NCBI GenBank assembly: GCA_021801615.1
Contig: JAJYXS010000140.1
Span: 1-6,751, forward strand
Reading direction: 5' to 3'
Source of the DNA: Actinomycetes bacterium
GTDB lineage: Bacteria; Actinomycetota; Acidimicrobiia; Acidimicrobiales; RAAP-2
Length of the DNA stretch: 6,751 bases
Within the stretch, counting starts at the first letter, position 1, and every line of letters starts with the position of its first letter. Under the pieces are notes generated by a model, which saw only the letters and a list, made by a program, of their open reading frames with translations, was not told where the DNA came from and searched no databases. Positions 1 to 6,543 of this stretch are shown in pieces. The translations under genes and the position numbers were made by a program.

Positions 1-13
1 CTCTGGCCGCTCC

Positions 14-1561
14 TCATCCCGCGGGGGCGCGTGGGGACGGCGGTGTTGCGCCGGCCGGGGCGGCCGACGACGTCGCCGGGGTGGTCGTCGTAGCCGGGGT
101 GGTCGTCGTGGTGGCCGGGGTGGTGGTGGCCGGGGTGGTGGCGGCCGGGGTGGCCGGGGTGGTGGTGGCCGGGGTGGTGGCGGCCGGGGTGGCCGGGGCG
201 GCCGGGGTGGTCGTGGCCGGAGTGGTCGTTGTCGTGGCCGGGGTGGTGGTCGCCGGGGCGGTCGGGACGGCCGACGACGTCGCCGGGGTGGTCGTGGTGG
301 TGGCCGGAGCGGTCGTCGTGGTGGCAGGGGCTGTCCCGCCCGAGCTCGGCCCCATCACGGTGACCAGCGTGCCAATCGGGGTGTACGGCCAGAGCTTGCC
401 GGCTGTGGCGATGGGCATCTCGACGCACCCGTTGCTCTGCGGCCATCCGTAGGTGGCACGAGGGAAACCGTGGAGCGCATCCCCGCCGTTGAAGTAGCTC
501 GCCCACGGCACGTGCGGGTCTGTGTACTTGCTGCCTGTGACGTTCACGCCCCTCATGTCCGAGTACGGCACGTGCTCGAAGACCTGGAAGGTCCCGTCTG
601 TGGTGTTCGCGCCCGGCACACCCGTGTTGACCGGAATGTCCCGGAATCGCAGCACTCCGTTCACCCATGCTGTGAGGTGCTCGGGCTCCACCTTTGTCAC
701 GAGCACATAGGTGACCGGCTCGGTGTTCGTCTTGCGGCTCACCACGTCGCGCAGCAGGGTGCTCCACACTTCCGGCCCGGCGATGCCGTCGACGGAGAGG
801 CCGTTCTCTGTCTCGAACATCATGACGGCCCCCTTTGTCAGCGCATTCTGGTATCCCGGCAGCCATTGGCCCGTGAGCTCTGGCGGGAGGCCGGGCCACC
901 GCCAGGTGAACCCACCGGGCTGCGGTGTGGCCAACTCCTGTGGCGGCGGCGTCGCACCGCTGTACGTGACCGGCAAGTATCCGAGCTCGGCGAGGAGCTG
1001 CTGGAGCCGGAGCACGCTGCCGTTCGCAATGGTGAACTTCACGGCGACGTCCGCCCTGAGACGGGCGCCAGAGGCGCTCCGCATGCCGTCAGGACCCCCA
1101 GGGATCCTGAGCGTGTACGTCTCGAAGGGCACGAATGGCGCCGACGGCGAGAAGACGAGCCGGTCGGCGGACACCTGCTGCCACGAGCCGGCCACTGCAG
1201 GCGACAGCGTCGGCGTAGGTCCGCCAGAGTCGAGCGCCGAGTCGAAGGTCACCGTGAGCTTGGCGTCCGATGCGATCCCCGTCGCGCCGGGCGTCGGTGT
1301 GGTCGAAGAGACCCGGAAGGCGTCGGCACCGCGCTGGACGGCACGAGCGGGGGTCCCCCCTGTCCCCCGGGAGCCCGTCTTGGGGGAGCCCGTGCGCGTG
1401 GCGCACGCGCTTCCCGAGCATGCGAGCGACATCCGCGTCGGCTGGCTCAGCGCGTAGGCGGCGCCGCCGCCCGCGAGAAGGACGACGAGGAGGACCAGGA
1501 TCCACAACGGGAGCCGGTGCCGTCGACCCCCTGTGCTGCTTCGCTCTTGGAGTGCCTGCAC
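14..1561 (-). CDS. Membrane-anchored L,D-transpeptidase-like protein (Ig-like + peptidoglycan-binding + YkuD domains, Pro/Thr-rich tail)
   Basis: Probably a cell-envelope enzyme that forms or exchanges peptidoglycan cross-links outside the membrane. Numbering from the GTG at 1561 gives 515 residues. A basic N-terminus (GGRRHR) precedes a hydrophobic segment at about 17-39, a membrane anchor or uncleaved signal. Next come an Ig-like domain of Big_5/SbsA type (about 83-177, with VTFDSALD and PFETYTLRIPGG), a PG_binding_1-like domain (about 180-273, LRLQQLLAELGYLP and DGIAGPEVW) carrying an internal insertion, and a YkuD domain (about 283-403). The expected catalytic residues are His364 (DALHGF) and Cys379 in SNGCVEMP, where the usual SHGC has Asn. 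Residues 411-499 are Pro/Ala/Thr repeats, probably disordered and wall-spanning. The start was chosen because AGGAG lies 6 nt upstream. The frame stays open to a GTG at 1732 (572 residues), but the extra N-terminus looks non-coding. GTG at 1597 is another option. The stop is TGA at 14-16. Domains are recognised by eye; the family call is firm, the exact reaction is inferred. Confidence 0.88.
   Translation of the reverse strand: MQALQERSSTGGRRHRLPLWILVLLVVLLAGGGAAYALSQPTRMSLACSGSACATRTGSPKTGSRGTGGTPARAVQRGADAFRVSSTTPTPGATGIASDAKLTVTFDSALDSGGPTPTLSPAVAGSWQQVSADRLVFSPSAPFVPFETYTLRIPGGPDGMRSASGARLRADVAVKFTIANGSVLRLQQLLAELGYLPVTYSGATPPPQELATPQPGGFTWRWPGLPPELTGQWLPGYQNALTKGAVMMFETENGLSVDGIAGPEVWSTLLRDVVSRKTNTEPVTYVLVTKVEPEHLTAWVNGVLRFRDIPVNTGVPGANTTDGTFQVFEHVPYSDMRGVNVTGSKYTDPHVPWASYFNGGDALHGFPRATYGWPQSNGCVEMPIATAGKLWPYTPIGTLVTVMGPSSGGTAPATTTTAPATTTTTPATSSAVPTAPATTTPATTTTTPATTTPAAPATPAATTPATTTPATPAATTPATTTPATTTTTPATTTTPATSSAAPAGATPPSPRAPAG
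65..334 (-). repeat. Low-complexity repeat tract encoding the Pro/Ala/Thr tail of the transpeptidase
   Basis: This stretch encodes a run of PATTT, PATTTTTP and PAATTP-like units at the C-terminus of the transpeptidase. It is built from GGCCGGGGTGGT-like units as read on the + strand, with the reading frame kept throughout. It contains a perfect 39-bp tandem duplication (115-153 and 154-192, encoding two copies of a 13-residue unit) and a perfect 28-bp direct repeat (61-88 and 268-295, encoding a TTPATSSA-like unit). All repeat periods are multiples of three, consistent with in-frame expansion and contraction. Thr/Pro-rich tails of this kind commonly act as extended spacers in actinobacterial wall proteins; that role is inferred here. 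Confidence 0.9.
115..192. repeat. Perfect 39-bp tandem duplication inside the Pro/Thr tail
   Basis: Positions 115-153 and 154-192 match base for base by direct comparison. The unit is 13 codons long, so copy-number change would keep the frame. A third copy begins at 193 but diverges from its seventh base. Complete identity, when flanking units have drifted by single bases, suggests a recent duplication or ongoing homogenisation. Confidence 0.92.
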
Positions 1562-1838
1562 CGGCCGCTCCTGCGGTGACGCGACGCCACTGTGCACCGC
1601 CCCTTCGGGCGAACCATGTCCCGCGCGCCGGTGCGCCCGGACGTCACACGCCAGCGTGTCGCCGCCTCGTGCCGCCGAGACTTCGGGCTCGCCTACGAAT
1701 GCACGGTCGGCGCCGCCTCGCGTCGACGGCACCTGGCGCGAGGTTAGCCAGCAGGAGCGTCCGCGCGGTCGCGGCTCGAGGCTCGCGGCTCGCCGGTCGA
1801 GGCTCGCCGGGGCTGCTCGTGCGCGGACGAAGGCTCGA
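1562..1838. other. Gene-poor stretch between argS and the transpeptidase, with short direct and inverted repeats
   Basis: This lies downstream of argS and upstream of the preferred transpeptidase start. The part 1562-1732 is open in the transpeptidase frame, but its translation has many Arg/Gly/Ala residues and no recognisable domain, so I treat it as leader. Near argS there is a perfect 9-bp inverted repeat, CGTCCGCGC at 1758-1766 and GCGCGGACG at 1821-1829. It encloses two near-copies of TCGAGGCTCGC (1776-1786 and 1797-1807, 21-bp period). No T-tract follows, so this is not a classical intrinsic terminator, though it could fold at the argS mRNA 3' end. I see no convincing promoter for the transpeptidase. 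A TAACCT hexamer at about 1742-1747 on the minus strand has no fitting -35 partner. Confidence 0.5.
1568..1574 (-). promoter_or_regulatory. Shine-Dalgarno site deciding the transpeptidase start
   Basis: On the minus strand the sequence reads GCAGGAG, then the six bases CGGCCG, then GTG at 1561. This is close to ideal strength and spacing. It favours the 515-residue form, which starts 16 residues before the hydrophobic segment. The upstream in-frame GTG at 1732 has no purine-rich site in front of it. The GTG at 1597 has a weaker GAAGGGG nearby. Confidence 0.6.
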
Positions 1839-3599
1839 TCACATCCGTTCGGGCGCCTCGATCCCGAGAAGGCCGAGACCCTCCGAGAGCACGAGCGCAG
1901 TGGTCTCGGCGAGCGCGAGACGACTCAGCCTCGTCGTTTCGTCCGGCGCGCGCAGCACGGGGCAACGCTCGTAGAACGTGGTGAAGGTCGTCGCGAGCGA
2001 ATACAGGTACGCGCACAACTTCGAGGGGGAGAGCTCCTCGACAGCTGCCCGGATCGCTGCCGAGTACCCGATCAGCGAGAGACCGAGCGCGCGCTCCTCG
2101 GGAGCTCGCAGCACGATGACGGACCCTCGCTCGGCGCGTTCGCCTCCCGGTTCGGGCTCCGCGCCCGCGGGCTCGGTCGCTCGCCGGAAGATCGATCGGA
2201 TCCGCGCGTGCGCGTACTGCAAGTACGGCCCCGTGTCACCTTCGAAGCTGAGCATCCGGTCCCAGTCGAAGACGTAGTCGCGGACGCGGTCGGTGGAGAG
2301 GTCGGCGTACTTGATCGCACCCATCCCGAGCGCGTGAGCCACGGAACGCTGCTCCTCTGACGAGAGGGCGGCGTCGCGCCCGCGCTCCGCCATGGCCTCG
2401 GCGGCACGGGCCACTGCCTCGTCCAGCAAGTCGACGAGCTTCACCGAGGTCCCAGCGCGGGTCCGCAGCATCCGATGATCGGTGCCGAGCACGCTGCCGA
2501 AAGGCACATGCACCGCCTCCACGCCAGAGGGAAGCCACCCGGCCATGCGGGAGACCGCGAAGCACATCTCGAGGTGTTGGGCTTGGGGCGCGCCCACGAC
2601 GTACAGCATCCTGGTGGCGCCCACGACGTCGACACGGTGGCGGATGCACGCGAGATCGGTCGCTGCATAGCCGAACCCGCCGTCGGACTTCTGCACGATG
2701 AGCGGCAGGGGCCCACCCTCACGGTTCGTGAACCCCGGAGGGAAGACGCAAAGCGCCCCGGCGTCCTCGACCAGCAGGCCGGCGGCATCGAGGTCCTTGA
2801 CGACCTGGGGAAGCATCGGATTGTAGAAGCTCTCGCCTTTGATGTCGTCGTCGGTCAGCAGCACGCCGAGCTTCTCGTAGACCTCGTCGAAGTACGAGAT
2901 GCTGTGGTCGACCAGCACGCGCCACATGCGCAGGGTCTCGGCGTCGCCGCGTTGCAAGAGGACCACCCGTCGCCGGCTGCGGTCCTTGAACTCGTCGTCT
3001 CCGTCGAAGGACGCCCGCGCGGCCTGGTAGAAGCCGGTGAGGTCGCCGACCGAAAGCTTGGTGATCGCAGCCTCCTCCCCGACGTCGAGCAGGTGCTCGA
3101 TGAGCATCCCGAACGGCGTCCCCCAGTCCCCGATGTGGTTCTCGCGCACGACGTCGTGCCCGAGGTGGCCGAGCATCCGGCACAGCGCGTCGCCGATGAC
3201 CGTTGAGCGCAGATGCCCGACGTGCATCTCCTTCGCGACGTTCGGGTGGGAGTATGTGACGACGACTCGTTCCGGGGCGAGGGTCCGCTCCACACCGAGC
3301 CGCGAGTCGACGGCCATCTCCCGGACGCTCCGCTCCACGAACGGCGTCGAGAGGACCAGGTTCACGAACCCCGGTCCGCTGACCTCCACTCGTTCGCACA
3401 CGTCGTCGAGCTGCGCTGCAGCGGCGATTGCGTCGGCAATCTCCCGGGGCGGGCGCCCGAGGCGCCTGGCGAGGGCCAGCGCGCCGTTCGCCTGGAAGTC
3501 CGCCCGATCCGACGGCCGGAGCACCGGGTCCGCCCCGGGCGCCACCGTGTCGAAAGCGGCCTGCAGGCGTTGGGCGAGAACCGAGGCGACGTCCGGCAT
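1839..3599 (-). CDS. argS: Arginyl-tRNA synthetase (class I)
   Basis: Cytoplasmic enzyme that attaches arginine to tRNA-Arg using ATP. The 586 residues compare well with roughly 550-590 for bacterial ArgS. The N-terminal tRNA-recognition domain spans about 1-90. The Rossmann catalytic core follows, with the HIGH motif as HVGH (126-129) inside VAKEMHVGHLRSTVIGDA, then NHIGDWGTPFGM (154-165). The KMSKS loop is replaced by MLRTRAG (377-383), a change known in many ArgS proteins. Those enzymes use a lysine just before HIGH instead, and Lys123 sits there. The anticodon-binding DALR domain occupies about 500-586, after a short Ala/Glu/Pro linker at about 473-495. Start ATG at 3599 has only a weak upstream GAAG; the stop is TGA at 1839-1841. 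It is divergent from aconitase and codirectional with the transpeptidase, 277 bp away, so cotranscription is possible but unsupported. No truncation or frameshift is visible. Confidence 0.97.
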   Translation of the reverse strand: MPDVASVLAQRLQAAFDTVAPGADPVLRPSDRADFQANGALALARRLGRPPREIADAIAAAAQLDDVCERVEVSGPGFVNLVLSTPFVERSVREMAVDSRLGVERTLAPERVVVTYSHPNVAKEMHVGHLRSTVIGDALCRMLGHLGHDVVRENHIGDWGTPFGMLIEHLLDVGEEAAITKLSVGDLTGFYQAARASFDGDDEFKDRSRRRVVLLQRGDAETLRMWRVLVDHSISYFDEVYEKLGVLLTDDDIKGESFYNPMLPQVVKDLDAAGLLVEDAGALCVFPPGFTNREGGPLPLIVQKSDGGFGYAATDLACIRHRVDVVGATRMLYVVGAPQAQHLEMCFAVSRMAGWLPSGVEAVHVPFGSVLGTDHRMLRTRAGTSVKLVDLLDEAVARAAEAMAERGRDAALSSEEQRSVAHALGMGAIKYADLSTDRVRDYVFDWDRMLSFEGDTGPYLQYAHARIRSIFRRATEPAGAEPEPGGERAERGSVIVLRAPEERALGLSLIGYSAAIRAAVEELSPSKLCAYLYSLATTFTTFYERCPVLRAPDETTRLSRLALAETTALVLSEGLGLLGIEAPERM

Positions 3600-3722
3600 G
3601 GCCCATCTTCGCGCCGTGCGAGACGGGTCCGATCACGATGGGGCTGCACAATGGGGCAGCAGCAGGGCACATGTCGTGAGGCCTCGTCCGGACCCCTCCG
3701 CCGCAGGCGGCAGAATGGCGGC
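3600..3722. promoter_or_regulatory. Divergent intergenic region of argS and aconitase
   Basis: These 123 bp must contain the 5' signals of both genes unless transcription starts inside a neighbour. I see no confident -10/-35 pair on either strand. CACAAT at 3647-3652 on the + strand resembles a -10 box but lacks a matching -35. Two imperfect direct repeats, ATGGGGCTGCA (3638-3648) and ATGGGGCAGCA (3651-3661), sit 13 bp apart. A small hairpin, CCGCC-GCA-GGCGG (3698-3710), lies 12 nt before the aconitase ATG and overlaps the only purine-rich stretch that could serve as its ribosome-binding site. The regulatory role is inferred from position only. Confidence 0.4.
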
Positions 3723-6476
3723 ATGGCACACCCCGACAGTTTTCACGCGCGCTCCGTTCTCCACGTGGGTGACCGGCGGTTCGAGATCTTCCGCCTCTCC
3801 GCCGTCACCGGGTCCGAACGCCTCCCCTACACCGTGAAGATCCTTCTCGAGAACGTCCTCCGGCACGAAGACGCGAAGTCGGTGACCGGTGCGGACATCG
3901 AGACGGTCGCGCGCTGGAGCGCGGCGAGCACCCCCAGCCGGGCTCCTGAACCCAAGGAGATCCCGTTCAGCCCCGAACGCGTCCTGATGCAGGACTTCAC
4001 CGGGGTGCCAGCGGTCGTCGACCTCGCCGCGATGCGCGACGCGCTGCGCGCGCTCGGTGGCGACCCCTCGCGCGTCGACCCCTTGGTCCCCTGCGAGCTG
4101 GTCATCGACCATTCCGTGATCGCGGAGCGTTCGGGTGGACCGCGCGCGTTCGAGGACAACGTCGCGATCGAGTACGAGCGCAACCTCGAGCGGTACCAGC
4201 TCCTGCGCTGGGCGCAGCAGTCCTTCGAGCAGTTCCAGGTCGTCCCGCCCGGCACCGGCATCTGCCACCAGGTGAACCTCGAGTACCTCGCCCGAGTGGT
4301 CTTCCAGACCGACGACGGCGACGCGTTCCCCGACACGATCGTGGGCACCGACTCGCACACCACGATGGTGAACGGGCTCGGCGTCCTCGGCTGGGGCGTG
4401 GGAGGCATCGAGGCCGAGGCCGCGATGCTCGGCCAGCCGCTCTCCATGCTGCTCCCGCCAGTCGTGGGGCTCCACCTCCACGGCGAGATGCCCGAGGGCA
4501 CCACCGCGACGGACCTGGTCCTCACGATCACCCAGCTCCTGCGTCGGCACGGGGTCGTCGGGAAGTTTGTGGAGGCCTACGGGCCCGGCGTCGCATCGCT
4601 CCCGGTCGAGACGCGCGCCACGATCGGCAACATGTCGCCCGAGTACGGCGCGACCTGCACCGTCTTCCCCATCGACCGGGCGACCATCGATTACCTGCGG
4701 TTCACCGGCCGAGACGAGGAGCACCTCGCCCTCGTCGAGGCCTACGCGAAGGAACAGGGCCTCTGGCACGATCCGTCGGCGCCTGACCCCGAGCACACCG
4801 AGACCGTGGACCTCGACCTCGGGACGGTGGAGCCAAGCCTCGCAGGACCGTCGCGCCCGCAGGACCGCGTGTCGCTCGCGGGGGCAGGCAAGGCCTTCCG
4901 CGCCGCGCTCGGGCGAGACGTGCGCGCCGGGCCGGCGGCCGGTGCAGCTGGGGAGACGGGTGCGGCTTCGGCCGAGGGCGCGGCTTCGGGGGAGGGCGCG
5001 GGTGCGGCTTCGGGCACGAGCGGCGGCTCTGCCGAAGAGCCCCCGAGGCCGCTGACCGACGGCGACGTGGTCATCGCCGCCATCACGAGCTGCACCAACA
5101 CCTCGAACCCGCAGGTTCTCGTGGCCGCAGGTCTCGTCGCGAAAAAGGCCGTCGCCCGCGGCCTCATGACCAAACCGTGGGTGAAGACGTCGCTCGCTCC
5201 GGGCTCGCGCGTGGTCATGGACTACCTGGAGAAGGCGGGGCTCGTCGAGCCGCTGGAGAAGCTCGGGTTCTGGCTGGTCGGCTTCGGCTGCACGACCTGC
5301 ATCGGGAACTCCGGGCCGCTCCTTCCCGGCGTCTCCGAGGAGGTCCAGGCGCGTGACCTCTCGGTCGTGTCCGTCCTGTCGGGCAACCGGAACTTCGAGG
5401 GCAGGATCCACCCGGACGTCCGCATGAATTACCTCGCCTCCCCGCCGCTCGTCGTCGCGTACGCGATCGCAGGCACGATGGACATCGACCTCACCGTCGA
5501 CCCGATCGGGACGGACCAGGAGGGCAAACCGGTCATGCTCTCGGAGCTGTGGCCCTCGAGCCATGAGGTCGCGAGCACGATCCGCTCGTCGCTCACCTCC
5601 GAGGAGTTCCGCGTCCGCTACTCGTCGGTGTTCGAAGGCGACGAGCGCTGGCGCTCGATGGAGGTCGCGGGCGGCGAGACCTTCGCATGGGACGACCGTT
5701 CCACCTATGTGCTCCACCCGCCGTACTTCGAGGGCATCGGCATCGAGCCGGAGCCGCTCGCGGGGATCGACGACGCCCGCGTGCTCGTGATGCTCGGCGA
5801 CAGCGTGACGACCGACCACATCTCGCCAGCAGGCTCGATCCGCCCGACATCTCCGGCGGGCGAGTACCTGCTCGCGCACGGCGTCGACCGCCAGGACTTC
5901 AATTCGTACGGCGCTCGCCGGGGCAACCACGAGGTCATGGTGCGCGGCACGTTCGCCAACGTCCGGCTTCGCAACCAGCTCGTGCCCGGCATCGAGGGCG
6001 GCGTGACCGTCCACCTTCCCGACGGGGAGCAGACCACGATCTACGAGGCCGCGCAGCGCTACCGCGCCGAAGGCGTCCCGTTGCTGGTCCTCGCGGGCAA
6101 AGAGTACGGATCAGGCTCCAGCCGTGACTGGGCCGCGAAGGGTCCCCGCCTCCTCGGCGTGCGCGCGGTGATCGCTCAGAGCTACGAGCGAATCCACCGC
6201 TCGAACCTGATCGGCATGGGCATCCTCCCGCTCCAGTTCCGAGACGGGGAATCGGCCTCCTCGCTGGGGCTCACGGGGCGGGAGCGGTTCTCCATCGACG
6301 GGGTCGCCGAGCTCGGAGAAGGCTCGATCGGTGACGAGCTGGAGGTACGTGCGACGGCGGACGACGGGACGACGACGAAGTTCGGCGCCCGGGTCCGCAT
6401 CGACACGCCGATGGAGGTCGAGTACTACCGCCACGGCGGGATCTTGCAGTACGTGCTCAGGCAGCTCGCACGCTGA
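3723..6476 (+). CDS. acnA: Aconitate hydratase (AcnA/IRP1-type aconitase)
   Basis: TCA-cycle enzyme that isomerises citrate to isocitrate via cis-aconitate on a [4Fe-4S] cluster in the cytoplasm. It has 917 residues, against 891 for E. coli AcnA. It matches that family along its length: VLMQDFTGVPAVVDLAAMR (87-105), GTDSHTT (208-214), GLGVLGWGVGGIEAEAAMLG (218-237) and NMSPEYGAT (303-311). The cluster cysteines are Cys457 (SCTNTSNP), Cys523 and Cys526 (GCTTCIGNSG). The C-terminal swivel domain has LGDSVTTDHISPAGSI (691-706), RRGNHE (732-737) and the catalytic-serine loop GSGSSRDW (796-803). Residues about 399-443 form an Ala/Gly/Ser/Glu-rich linker, partly encoded by 18-bp repeats, which explains the extra length. 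The ATG at 3723 fits the N-terminus of actinobacterial homologues (SFHARSVLHVGD). The frame extends upstream, with an in-frame ATG at 3651, but that extension is basic and unconserved-looking. There is no strong Shine-Dalgarno site. All key residues are present, so it should be active. Confidence 0.97.
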   Translation: MAHPDSFHARSVLHVGDRRFEIFRLSAVTGSERLPYTVKILLENVLRHEDAKSVTGADIETVARWSAASTPSRAPEPKEIPFSPERVLMQDFTGVPAVVDLAAMRDALRALGGDPSRVDPLVPCELVIDHSVIAERSGGPRAFEDNVAIEYERNLERYQLLRWAQQSFEQFQVVPPGTGICHQVNLEYLARVVFQTDDGDAFPDTIVGTDSHTTMVNGLGVLGWGVGGIEAEAAMLGQPLSMLLPPVVGLHLHGEMPEGTTATDLVLTITQLLRRHGVVGKFVEAYGPGVASLPVETRATIGNMSPEYGATCTVFPIDRATIDYLRFTGRDEEHLALVEAYAKEQGLWHDPSAPDPEHTETVDLDLGTVEPSLAGPSRPQDRVSLAGAGKAFRAALGRDVRAGPAAGAAGETGAASAEGAASGEGAGAASGTSGGSAEEPPRPLTDGDVVIAAITSCTNTSNPQVLVAAGLVAKKAVARGLMTKPWVKTSLAPGSRVVMDYLEKAGLVEPLEKLGFWLVGFGCTTCIGNSGPLLPGVSEEVQARDLSVVSVLSGNRNFEGRIHPDVRMNYLASPPLVVAYAIAGTMDIDLTVDPIGTDQEGKPVMLSELWPSSHEVASTIRSSLTSEEFRVRYSSVFEGDERWRSMEVAGGETFAWDDRSTYVLHPPYFEGIGIEPEPLAGIDDARVLVMLGDSVTTDHISPAGSIRPTSPAGEYLLAHGVDRQDFNSYGARRGNHEVMVRGTFANVRLRNQLVPGIEGGVTVHLPDGEQTTIYEAAQRYRAEGVPLLVLAGKEYGSGSSRDWAAKGPRLLGVRAVIAQSYERIHRSNLIGMGILPLQFRDGESASSLGLTGRERFSIDGVAELGEGSIGDELEVRATADDGTTTKFGARVRIDTPMEVEYYRHGGILQYVLRQLAR
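4962..5014 (+). repeat. 18-bp tandem repeats encoding part of the aconitase interdomain linker
   Basis: GCGGCTTCGGCCGAGGGC (4962-4979) is followed directly by GCGGCTTCGGGGGAGGGC (4980-4997), with two mismatches. After the six bases GCGGGT comes a partial third copy, GCGGCTTCGGG (5004-5014). The repeat encodes ASAEGA, ASGEGA and GAASG, a flexible linker between the N-terminal aconitase core and the segment carrying the first cluster cysteine. The 18-bp and 6-bp steps both keep the frame. Confidence 0.85.
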
Positions 6477-6541
6477 CCCCCTCGCACGCCGACCCCCCGC
6501 GCGCTGCCACCAGTCACTTTCGCCCGGGGCACGCCGACCCC
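6465..6541. repeat. 16-bp tandem repeat spanning the aconitase stop codon, plus a nearby third copy
   Basis: CTCGCACGCTGACCCC (6465-6480) contains the TGA stop of aconitase. It is followed immediately by CTCGCACGCCGACCCC (6481-6496), with one mismatch in 16 bases. A third copy of the last 13 bases, GCACGCCGACCCC, lies at 6529-6541 just before the convergent helicase stop. No clear terminator hairpin was found in the gap between the two convergent genes. Confidence 0.85.
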
Positions 6542-6543
6542 GA

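Noticed and set aside
377..383. Loss of the KMSKS motif in ArgS read as an inactive paralogue
   Set aside because: Replacement of KMSKS is common in ArgS; a lysine just before the HIGH motif (Lys123) is present, and all other regions are intact. The positions given for this item are protein residues of ArgS.
81..452. Plus-strand frame encoding a Val/Gly/Ala-rich protein (VVVAGVV repeats) that could look like a membrane or silk-like protein
   Set aside because: It is the exact antisense of the Pro/Ala/Thr tail of the transpeptidase; the repetitive composition is forced by the opposite strand.
470..1579. Plus-strand 369-codon open frame opposite the transpeptidase
   Set aside because: Arg/His/Pro-rich translation without any domain. 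It overlaps the clearly conserved domains on the minus strand and is a typical high-GC shadow.
3647..3652. CACAAT as a -10 box for aconitase
   Set aside because: No matching -35 hexamer at 16-18 bp upstream; a single hexamer match is not enough.
3213..3722. Upstream extension of the aconitase frame, including an in-frame ATG at 3651
   Set aside because: The extension runs antisense through argS, is basic and low in recognisable sequence, and homologues begin near MAHPDSFHARSVLHVGD. ATG 3723 is preferred.
3633..6014. Minus-strand 793-codon open frame antisense to aconitase
   Set aside because: The plus strand encodes a fully conserved aconitase. The antisense frame is rich in Arg/Asp/His with no motifs and is open only because of GC-biased codons.
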